DNA of 64,000 nt from Bifidobacterium merycicum DSM 6492. Lineage in GTDB: Bacteria > Actinomycetota > Actinomycetes > Actinomycetales > Bifidobacteriaceae. The position numbers and the translations under genes are program-made. Positions 56,923 to 64,000 of this stretch are shown in pieces. Each line of letters begins with the position of its first letter. Within the stretch, counting starts at the first letter, position 1. The notes under the pieces are model-generated. The model saw nothing but the letters and a program-made list of their open reading frames with translations, had not been told where the DNA came from and searched no databases. The stretch spans positions 51,641 to 115,640 of the forward strand of contig NZ_FQTX01000006.1 in assembly GCF_900129045.1 (NCBI RefSeq), given 5' to 3'.

Positions 56923-58029
56923 GTGGATGGTAATGGAGTAATTGTGCTGACTTTCCTTGTGTATGGGGCCATAGTCGTCATCGGTCCGCTCCTGATGTAC
57001 TTTTCGTTGTCGCTCCGTGACCTTGTCCTCAGCAGGTTCGGAATCGTCGGTGTCTCGGCTTTGCTGAGCATTCCGCTGATGTTGCGAGGCTTCACCGGAA
57101 CCGATTCGCTCCAGTACTATACGTTGTACCAGTATGGTTCGTATCTTTGGGAACGTGAGAATTCGATCGAACGCGGGTATTCGTTTTTGATGGATGCCAG
57201 TCATGCGATGCGCCTGTCCGCGTACGGTTTCTTCTTTGTGATCGCGTTCCTGACTATATGCATGTTCATGATCACGTTGAATACGGTGAAGGGCTGCATA
57301 AATATTTATGCATCATGTTTCTATTTCATTACGTGTTTCTATTTCAATATGTTTAATATTTCAAGGCAGATGCTTGCGGTTTCTTTTGTTATATTCGGCC
57401 TTGTACTTTTATCAAAAGACAACATCATTCCGTCAATAATTTGTTTCGCAGTCGGAAGCTTGATGCATGTTTCGGCGGTTATCGCCTTCCTCAGCATTGC
57501 CATATATTATTTGCTGAAGAAATGCAATAACAAGGTCGTTGTCTCCGTAACATTGCTGATCGTATTGGTGTTCATCTTCAACAGGCGACTTCTTGCGGAT
57601 CTTGCCGGCATGCTGTTCAATACTGTGTACTATTCAGGATATTTCGCTGCCGAAACCGTCACTACAAGGCGCATCATCAGCAAGATGATTATCAATGCGC
57701 CGCTTATCCTGCTACTGCTTTTGAATCTTAAACGGAAGCGCGATGTACGTTTCCTGTCTCTTGTCGCATTAGTGGGAATATTCCTAACCACTATGGGTGA
57801 CGCGACGGGACGAATCGGTCTGAATTTCTCTGCCGTCGGCATCGTCGCATATGGAATGGCCTTGCAGGAGGATGTCGTGTTCAACGCAGGCAGAAGCTCA
57901 ATCAGAAAAGAGCCGTTGACCGTGCTGTTCCTGTTGTATTGCTTCGCCATCTTCATGATGAACACCGTGTTTGGTCACTACGGTGAGGTGATTCCGTATA
58001 TGCCGTTCTTCCCGCCGCAGCCCGCCTGA
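56923..58029 (+). CDS. EpsG-like membrane protein, candidate EPS polymerase
   Basis: This polytopic protein of 368 residues has about ten hydrophobic helices. The early motif RGFTGTDSLQYYTLYQYGS resembles the GTDxxxY segment of the EpsG/Wzy-like polymerase family, and the FNISRQMLAVSFVIFGLVLL segment fits as well. It should join repeat units into the chain. The start is GTG. The gene is more AT-rich than most of the window, especially at 57,290-57,640. It is the second polymerase candidate. Confidence 0.8.
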   Translation: MDGNGVIVLTFLVYGAIVVIGPLLMYFSLSLRDLVLSRFGIVGVSALLSIPLMLRGFTGTDSLQYYTLYQYGSYLWERENSIERGYSFLMDASHAMRLSAYGFFFVIAFLTICMFMITLNTVKGCINIYASCFYFITCFYFNMFNISRQMLAVSFVIFGLVLLSKDNIIPSIICFAVGSLMHVSAVIAFLSIAIYYLLKKCNNKVVVSVTLLIVLVFIFNRRLLADLAGMLFNTVYYSGYFAAETVTTRRIISKMIINAPLILLLLLNLKRKRDVRFLSLVALVGIFLTTMGDATGRIGLNFSAVGIVAYGMALQEDVVFNAGRSSIRKEPLTVLFLLYCFAIFMMNTVFGHYGEVIPYMPFFPPQPA

Positions 58030-58118
58030 GTCTTTCGCTTGGCGGCGTGTTTCAAACGTGTGGGCGCTGCTCCCAATACCAATATCAGTTTGTTGAACCG
58101 GATGCGATGGAGGCATAG

Positions 58119-59639
58119 ATGAGAAGCCAGAAGAAGGCTGGTGCATTGCTGGGATATGCCAATATTCTTGTAAAGAATTTGGTGAACCTGATTTATGTGC
58201 CGCTGCTCCTGCACTTTTTGGGGCAAGGTGACTATGGCGTGTTCCAGATGACGAACAGCGTCGTATTCGCGCTCTCACTCCTGTCTGCGGGCTTCTATGG
58301 CAGCTATGTGCGCTTCTACATGCGTGAGCGGGCGAAGGGCGGGGATGATTCCAGTCCGGGCATACGCAGGCTTAACGGCATGTTCCTGTCCGTCTATCTT
58401 GTTGTGGCTTTGCTGTGTCTGATCGGATGCGCCCTCATGGTGGTGAATGTACGCAGCCTGTTCTCCGGCGGTTTGACCGCCGATGAGGTTTCGCTCGCCC
58501 GAACACTGCTGATGATCATGGGCGTCAATATCGCGGTCACGATGGTGTCCACGCCATTCGATTCGTACATCGTGGCGCATGAGCGATTCGTGTTTCAACA
58601 ATCCAGACAGCTGTTCACCGCACTGGCGCAGCCGTTCCTCGCATTCCTGCTTCTGTGGTGTGGTATGGGCGCTGTAGGCGTCGCCTGTGCGCAACTGTCG
58701 ATTTCATCGGTCCTGCTCGTGATGAACATCGTGTTCGCCGTGCGCAAGCTGGCCATGCGGTTCACGCTTCGGGGCTTGGAATGGTCCTTGTTCAAAGCCG
58801 TGGCGGTATTCAGTTTCTGGATTTTCCTGAATCAGATCTTCGATTTGGTGAACAACAACGTGCCGAACTTCCTGTTGGGCGCGATGGCCAGTTCCGCCGC
58901 GGTGGCGGTGTTCTCGATAGCCGTGCAGATCAGGAACATCTTCTTCTCCATGTCGACCACCATGTCAAGTGTTTTCACGCCGCAGATCAACCGCATCGTC
59001 GCGGAATCCGACGATAATACTGTGCTCACCAAGCTCATGACGCGTGTGGGACGGTATCAGATGGTCATCTTCTGGTATCTGTTCGGCGGATTCGTCGTTT
59101 TGGGACGGTATTTCGTGCGTATCTGGGCCGGCGAGGCAAATGCTGACGCGTATTGGCTGTGCCTGATCATGGTATTGCCCCTCATGATTCCCCTCACGCA
59201 GAATACGGGCATCGAGATCCAGAGAGCGAAGAACAGGCATAAGGCCCGAAGCCTGATCTACATTCTCACTTCCGTGATCGATATCATCATCAGTGTCGTC
59301 TTCATCCCGATTTGCGGTTATTGGGCTACGGCCATCGGCTATATCGCGAGCATCACTCTGGGCACGGGACTGTTCATGAACTGGTATTACCAGACGCATG
59401 TCGGCATGGATATGTTCTATTTCTGGAAGCATATGCTGCCGACCCTCGGTCTCGCATTATGCGTGATTGGAGTCTGTCTGCTCGGCACCTGGTTTATGCC
59501 GGTGAACTCGGTGCTGATGTTTGTGGTCTGGGGCATTATTTATTCGGTGCTGTATTTGTCGGGAGCAATGAGGTTTTCCCTGACGAAGCAGGAACGAGCC
59601 AAGGTTGTCGGAAAAATAGGAGGGAAAGCGAAACGATGA
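58119..59639 (+). CDS. Wzx-type flippase (second of two)
   Basis: This polytopic membrane protein of 506 residues has about 14 helices and the polysaccharide-transport family start KKAGALLGYANILVKNLVNL. Further family-like segments are GQGDYGVFQMTNSVVFALSL and VFSIAVQIRNIFFSMSTTMS. It should export the repeat unit made by the right half of the locus. The stop overlaps the next start (ATGA). Confidence 0.9.
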   Translation: MRSQKKAGALLGYANILVKNLVNLIYVPLLLHFLGQGDYGVFQMTNSVVFALSLLSAGFYGSYVRFYMRERAKGGDDSSPGIRRLNGMFLSVYLVVALLCLIGCALMVVNVRSLFSGGLTADEVSLARTLLMIMGVNIAVTMVSTPFDSYIVAHERFVFQQSRQLFTALAQPFLAFLLLWCGMGAVGVACAQLSISSVLLVMNIVFAVRKLAMRFTLRGLEWSLFKAVAVFSFWIFLNQIFDLVNNNVPNFLLGAMASSAAVAVFSIAVQIRNIFFSMSTTMSSVFTPQINRIVAESDDNTVLTKLMTRVGRYQMVIFWYLFGGFVVLGRYFVRIWAGEANADAYWLCLIMVLPLMIPLTQNTGIEIQRAKNRHKARSLIYILTSVIDIIISVVFIPICGYWATAIGYIASITLGTGLFMNWYYQTHVGMDMFYFWKHMLPTLGLALCVIGVCLLGTWFMPVNSVLMFVVWGIIYSVLYLSGAMRFSLTKQERAKVVGKIGGKAKR

Positions 59640-61087
59640 GCGGAGCTAGCGATATCGAACAGGTGATACGATCCGCCGACGCCGATGCGGCTGACGGAAC
59701 CGCGACCTACTGCGTCGGGTGTGGTTCCTGCGCGTATATCGATCCCGCGTTCAGGATCATCAGGAACATGGATGGCTGCTATCAGGCTTCCATGAACGGG
59801 AACGCCCAGAATATGGAAGCCGTTGCCAATGTATGCCCGTTTGCCGGTTCCGTGAATGAGGATGTGATCGGTGAAGATCTTTTCTCGAAGCAGGAGGGGG
59901 TGCATCACGACCAGTATCTCGGGTATTGGCTCAATGCTTACGTGGGATATGCATCCGCGGATGGATGGCGTTCTCGTGGCAGCTCCGGCGGCATGGTCAG
60001 CTGGCTTGCGGCGAAAATGCTTGAGGATGGCCTTGTGGATGCCGTGGTGCACGTCAAGGATGGCCCCGACCCCGAACATATGTATACGTATCAGGTTTCC
60101 CACAGCGTTGACGAGTTGAAAACCGGTGCGAAATCGAAGTATTATCCGATCGAAATGAGCGAAGCGCTCTCTTACGTACGTGAGCATGAGGGAAGATATC
60201 TGTTCATCGGCATTCCCTGCTTCGTGAAGGCGGTACGGCTACTGTGCCGTGAGGATGGCATTCTTAATGAGCGCATCAAATATTGCATCGGATTGGTATG
60301 CGGACATCTGAAATCGGATTTCTTCGCGAAAAGTGAGGCATGGGAGTCCGGTGTGCCGCTGGACGATATCGCCCGCGTCGATTTCCGCCACAAGACTCCC
60401 GGCAGTCCGGCATCCGATTACGCGGTCGAAGTACGCCGCTCCGGCGGGGGAGAACCCGTCATCAAGCGTACGGCGGAACTTTCCACCACGAACTGGGGGC
60501 TCGGCTACTTCAAATACAATGTATGCGACTATTGCGATGATGTGCTTGCGGAAACCGCGGATGTAACGTTCGGCGACGCTTGGATCCCGAAATATGTGAA
60601 TGATGGTGAAGGCTGCAACGTCATCGTCGTGCGCAATAGGGATGTACAAGACCTGTTCGACCGACATCGTGACGAGCTCGTACTGCATGACTCCGATTCC
60701 GCTGAAGTATATCAATCCCAGGCTGGTGGTTTCCGTCATCGTCGTCAGGGGCTCGCCTACCGTCTGCACGTTCATGAACAGCGTGGGGAGTGGACCCCGA
60801 CCAAGCGCGTCAAGCCGTCGTTGGAAGGCATCGGCGAACGGCGTCAGCAGATTTATGCGATGCGCACTGCACTCAAGAACGAAAGCTTCGTGGCGTTCCG
60901 TAAGGCCGTTGATGCGAATGATTTCAACGAGTTCAAGAAGACCATGAAACCGATTGAGCGAGCCTACACCCGTCTCAGCGTGCCGCTGAAGAAGAGGCTG
61001 GTGATTGGCTGCAAAAAGACGATGAAGCGTGTGCTGCCGTCCGGCTTGACAGGCAAGCTTAAGTCCATGCTATCGTACCATCAATAG
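59636..61087 (+). CDS. FrhB-like iron-sulfur protein (F420 hydrogenase/dehydrogenase beta family)
   Basis: This 483-residue protein has a ferredoxin-like cysteine motif C26-VG-C29-GS-C32, plus NVCPF near residue 69. Later segments are SSGGMVSWLAAKML, FIGIPCFVKAVRLL, KYCIGLVCGHLKSDFF and CDYCDDVLAETADVTFGDAW, all typical of the FrhB C-terminal domain. Such proteins often lie beside pyruvyl transferases in EPS loci, as here, and may carry out a redox step on a sugar. The F420 dependence of the family name is not implied. It is the last gene of the plus-strand run. Confidence 0.85.
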   Translation: MSGASDIEQVIRSADADAADGTATYCVGCGSCAYIDPAFRIIRNMDGCYQASMNGNAQNMEAVANVCPFAGSVNEDVIGEDLFSKQEGVHHDQYLGYWLNAYVGYASADGWRSRGSSGGMVSWLAAKMLEDGLVDAVVHVKDGPDPEHMYTYQVSHSVDELKTGAKSKYYPIEMSEALSYVREHEGRYLFIGIPCFVKAVRLLCREDGILNERIKYCIGLVCGHLKSDFFAKSEAWESGVPLDDIARVDFRHKTPGSPASDYAVEVRRSGGGEPVIKRTAELSTTNWGLGYFKYNVCDYCDDVLAETADVTFGDAWIPKYVNDGEGCNVIVVRNRDVQDLFDRHRDELVLHDSDSAEVYQSQAGGFRHRRQGLAYRLHVHEQRGEWTPTKRVKPSLEGIGERRQQIYAMRTALKNESFVAFRKAVDANDFNEFKKTMKPIERAYTRLSVPLKKRLVIGCKKTMKRVLPSGLTGKLKSMLSYHQ

Positions 61088-61132
61088 TGAGCCTTATATC
61101 CATGCCGTGGATATGGCGATACGAATACGGAA

Positions 61133-61177
61133 CGGCTGCGGCCGGGGATTGCGCTCGCGAATCCCCGGCCGCAGCCG
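61133..61177. terminator. Bidirectional terminator, 18-bp stem
   Basis: Bases 61133-61150 (CGGCTGCGGCCGGGGATT) pair with 61160-61177 around a 9-nt loop, between the convergent FrhB-like and pyruvyl transferase genes. Confidence 0.88.
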
Positions 61178-61200
61178 CTTGAGTCAATGCCGGTGATTAT

Positions 61201-62310
61201 TTACCGTTGGATGGCATTATCCAACCATTGCTTCGATGAATGTTGCAATTGGGCCAGTCGTTCGTTGATCTTCCGATGATCGTATGTGGGAATCTCCATC
61301 TCGTCACTCATGCTGGTCGTAAGATCGAATAGGTTGAACAGGGTCTGCATTCGGGAATTCATGTTGCTCACGCCGCTGCTGTTCCGGTTATAGACCTTGA
61401 AATCCTTGCCGAAGATGATGGAGAAGCAGCAGGCATGGTAGGAATCCGTGAAGACGTACTGTGCTTTGGAGAACAGCTCGACGAACTCACGGGGGCCAGC
61501 GGCGAATGTTTCCGGATCCGACTTGTCATTTATGCGGCGGACGCGAAGTCCGTGCTCCTCGGCGTAACGGTCTATTGTGCGCTTCTGCTCCGGGGATGGC
61601 GTTCCAAGGAAGTACGTCAGCACATAGCGGTCGTCATCACGCACGAAGCCCGGCATGATGCGCTTCCAACGTTCCGCGGAAACCATCAGGGTCGGATCCA
61701 GCACGACGGTCGCATGCTGTGCGGAATTCTGCTCGACGAGTTCCTTGGCGCGTTCCTCACGGACCGATATGGAGGGGATACGGTTCAGATACCGTTCGAA
61801 TACGGGTTTTCTCTCATCCGCGATGCTGTCCAAGCCAATGCTCGCAGCATAGGTCAGCAATTGCTCGGGTGCGAAGTCGGAACCGAGCCGAAGCGCCAGA
61901 TCCTTGTCGGACAGGCCGAATGTGTAATTCCATACCTGATCGGAACCGATAACCGCTTTCTTGACATGGATGTTCCGCCATGCTTGCAGACCGCGCGTGG
62001 TGGAGTCGACAAGCAGATTATCGGGCACATACTTGCGAGTGAACGACGAAAAACGGGAGTTCCGTATCGCCTTTACGTGGTTGCTCTTTCCCGACGCATA
62101 TCGGATCGAATTCATGGTCAGTTGCTTGGCTTTTTTGAAGATATAACGCATGCGCCCGTGAATCTTGAAATTACCGACCTGCAGGTCGACCGTCGTAACC
62201 GGGCCGTATTCCTTAAGAACCTCTTGTAGGGCATAGTTCTGCAAACGGTTTCCGTAGTTGCCTAAATCGTTGATGGTGAGAATGCAAAGATAATCCCCGC
62301 GAGAGCGCAT
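61201..62310 (-). CDS. Polysaccharide pyruvyl transferase family protein (second)
   Basis: This 369-residue protein has ILTINDLGNYGNRLQNYALQ at the N-terminus and VIGSDQVWNYTFGLSD, both family hallmarks. It also has YAASIGLDSI, VREERAKELVEQN, VLDPTLMV, and FTDSYHACCFSIIFGKDF. It is convergent to the FrhB-like gene. Pyruvyl transferase and FrhB-like genes are a known pair in EPS loci. AGAAGGAG precedes the ATG. It differs clearly from the pyruvyl transferase at 33472. Confidence 0.88.
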   Translation of the reverse strand: MRSRGDYLCILTINDLGNYGNRLQNYALQEVLKEYGPVTTVDLQVGNFKIHGRMRYIFKKAKQLTMNSIRYASGKSNHVKAIRNSRFSSFTRKYVPDNLLVDSTTRGLQAWRNIHVKKAVIGSDQVWNYTFGLSDKDLALRLGSDFAPEQLLTYAASIGLDSIADERKPVFERYLNRIPSISVREERAKELVEQNSAQHATVVLDPTLMVSAERWKRIMPGFVRDDDRYVLTYFLGTPSPEQKRTIDRYAEEHGLRVRRINDKSDPETFAAGPREFVELFSKAQYVFTDSYHACCFSIIFGKDFKVYNRNSSGVSNMNSRMQTLFNLFDLTTSMSDEMEIPTYDHRKINERLAQLQHSSKQWLDNAIQR

Positions 62311-62583
62311 TGGGTCTCCTTCTGGCTAATCGTATGATTCCGATTATTGCATGGTACGGCGATAATCATAAGGGTTGTATGGTCGTTTCGGTATGAATTT
62401 CGTATGCCGATTATCACCTGTGATTATGGAATATGGAAAATAAATGATGATGAATAATTGACGATTATTATTCGTGTCAATTAAAGTCGCTTCTTTGCAT
62501 GAAGAAGGTCCGTGCTGCTTATTGATAAACAACACGGACCTTCTTTTATCTGTGTTCAGCTAGAACCGCTGATGCGCGGCTGA
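62311..62583. other. AT-rich intergenic region with a terminator
   Basis: No gene is supported. A terminator (62502-62545) has a 20-bp stem with two G-T wobbles, loop TTGA and a TTTT tail on the plus side. On the minus strand it could end the Big_2-repeat gene. The upstream AT-rich half probably holds the pyruvyl transferase promoter. Confidence 0.6.
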
Positions 62584-64000
62584 TCAGCTTACGGTCACCT
62601 TCACATCGGTATAGTTGGTGCCACGGGCCGACCAGACGCGGACGGTGGTGGAACCAGCGCCAATGGCGTGGATGGTGCCGTCGCCGTCGGCGAATGCCAC
62701 CTTTTCGTCCCATGCGTCGAAGATAGCCAGCTTGAACGGGCTGCTGGAGGGGGTGACGGTGTAATTGAGTTTCACCGAGTCGCCCACCTTCATGGTCAGC
62801 GACTGCTGGTCCACTGCGATGGTCGGGATGGAATCGTAGCTGTAGGCATCAACCGTGACGGGCACGGAAGCGGTCTGATCCTGGTACTTCACGGTCACAA
62901 CGCCGGTGGTGGCACGGGTGCCCCACACCTTGAAGGTGCGGCCGGGATTGTTGGTCGCGGTCAGATACGAACCGCTGACGGACCAGGTGATCTGGTTCGG
63001 GTTCGCATCGGCGGGCAGACCGCTCACCGTGAGCTGCATGGTTTCGGGAGCGACGCTGTGCGTGGGACCCACGATGGTCAGCGAGCTGGATGTTTCGGTC
63101 ACGGTTACGGTGACCGTGGCGGTCTTGGAGCCCGCCTTCGCGGTGATGGTCGCGGTGCCGGCCTTCACGCCGGTGACCTTGCCATTCGCCACGGTCGCGA
63201 CGGCCGTGTCGGACGAGGTCCAGGTCACGGTCTTGTACGTCGCGTTGGACGGGCCGACCGTCGCGGTCAGCTGGGCGGAAGCGCCCTTCTTCACGGACAG
63301 CTTGCCGTCGGTCGCGCCGGAGACCGTCACGGACGTGACGGGCACGATGTCGTCGCCGGTTACGGTGACGGTCACGGACGCGCTCTTGCCGCCCGCGGTA
63401 GCGGTGACCGTCGCGGTGCCGGCCTTCACGCCGGTGACCTTGCCGTCTGCCACGGTAGCGACCGCCGCGTCCGAGGACTTCCAGGCGACGGTCCTGTCGG
63501 TCGCGTTGGACGGGTTCACCGTCGCGGTCAGCTGGGCGGAAGCGCCCTTCTTCACGGACAGCTTGCCCGCGGCCACGCCGGTGCCGGAGATCGTCACGGA
63601 CGTGACGGGCACGTCAGGGTCCTCCCCCGCTGAGCAGGTGGGAACGACGCCGGAGATGACCTGGCCGCTGGCAACGGCCATGCTCGAGCCGGACGCCCAG
63701 TACCCGCGCAGCGTGCCGTCCGCGGCCTTGCCGTTGCCGTCCCAGGACGTGCCGTTCGTGAACGAGGCCTTCACGGCCTTGCCCTTCGTGTCCGGGATCG
63801 TGAACCGGTACCAGCCGCCGCACACCTCCGTCATGGACGCGTTGCCCGACGTGGCCGGGTACGTGGCGACCTTGTAGTACACCCTCGCGCTCTTCCACAC
63901 GGACGACGGCCTGTACCACACCGTCATCGGCTGGGCCGCGGCGCCCGCCACGGTCACGGTCACGGTGTCGGTCTTGGAGCCCGCCTTCGCGGTGATCGTC
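62584..64000 (-). CDS. C-terminal part of a secreted Big_2/carbohydrate-binding protein, cut by window
   Basis: The reading frame is open to the window edge, so the N-terminus is missing. About 472 codons are visible. The order is the end of one Ig-like repeat, a domain with WYRPSSVWKSARVYYKV and CGGWYRFTIPDTKGKAVKAS (resembling CBM25/26 starch-binding modules), two Big_2 repeats, then two more Ig-like domains. Each Big_2 repeat has GKLSVKKGASAQLTATV and VTGVKAGTATVTATA. No LPxTG or membrane anchor ends it. It is likely a secreted polysaccharide-binding or -degrading enzyme, but the catalytic part is not visible. Confidence 0.75.
   Translation of the reverse strand, partial: TITAKAGSKTDTVTVTVAGAAAQPMTVWYRPSSVWKSARVYYKVATYPATSGNASMTEVCGGWYRFTIPDTKGKAVKASFTNGTSWDGNGKAADGTLRGYWASGSSMAVASGQVISGVVPTCSAGEDPDVPVTSVTISGTGVAAGKLSVKKGASAQLTATVNPSNATDRTVAWKSSDAAVATVADGKVTGVKAGTATVTATAGGKSASVTVTVTGDDIVPVTSVTVSGATDGKLSVKKGASAQLTATVGPSNATYKTVTWTSSDTAVATVANGKVTGVKAGTATITAKAGSKTATVTVTVTETSSSLTIVGPTHSVAPETMQLTVSGLPADANPNQITWSVSGSYLTATNNPGRTFKVWGTRATTGVVTVKYQDQTASVPVTVDAYSYDSIPTIAVDQQSLTMKVGDSVKLNYTVTPSSSPFKLAIFDAWDEKVAFADGDGTIHAIGAGSTTVRVWSARGTNYTDVKVTVS

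Overview
The window is 64 kb of high-GC actinobacterial chromosome. The best fit is Bifidobacterium. The coaD-sepIVA-yceD-rpmF-rnc gene order is actinobacterial, the rest of the housekeeping set is typical of the phylum, a LacI-regulated L-arabinose operon is present, and a large exopolysaccharide (EPS) locus follows. Species cannot be fixed from the sequence alone.

Region 1 (1-19.2 kb) is housekeeping. On the minus strand lie ilvN (cut by the window start), ilvB, rnc, rpmF, yceD (DUF177), a SepIVA/DivIVA-like coiled-coil gene and coaD. Then come a DUF3039 gene, an aldo/keto reductase, pncB, rph and rdgB, an AEC-family transporter, tRNA-Leu(TAG) and tRNA-Thr(CGT), a membrane acyltransferase, pgi, rplS, lepB, rnhB and a LacI-family regulator. 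The intergenic spaces are rich in small repeats and hairpins.

Region 2 (19.2-27 kb) is L-arabinose utilisation. A sugar:H+ symporter is followed by araB, araD and araA, all behind one well-formed promoter whose -10 box lies inside a LacI-type operator. A duplicated hairpin element and a strong terminator close the operon. The next gene, a metabolite:H+ symporter, carries a frameshift near its start.

Region 3 (27.3-62.3 kb) is the EPS locus. It opens with a low-molecular-weight tyrosine phosphatase and a fused Wzz/BY-kinase. It holds nine or more glycosyltransferases, two Wzx-type flippases, two polymerase-like membrane proteins, two pyruvyl transferases, a priming phosphoglycosyltransferase in the middle, a UDP-glucose dehydrogenase followed by a broken epimerase remnant, an Alg13/Alg14-like pair, a GH16 lipoprotein, and a cassette of ATP-grasp, WbqC-like and DegT aminotransferase genes. 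An FrhB-like iron-sulfur protein closes the plus-strand run. The duplicated assembly functions, minus-strand genes flanked by long perfect hairpins, AT-rich patches and the epimerase remnant point to a composite locus built by repeated exchange.

Region 4 (62.6-64 kb) is the C-terminal part of a secreted Ig-like (Big_2) repeat protein with a probable carbohydrate-binding module. It runs off the window end.
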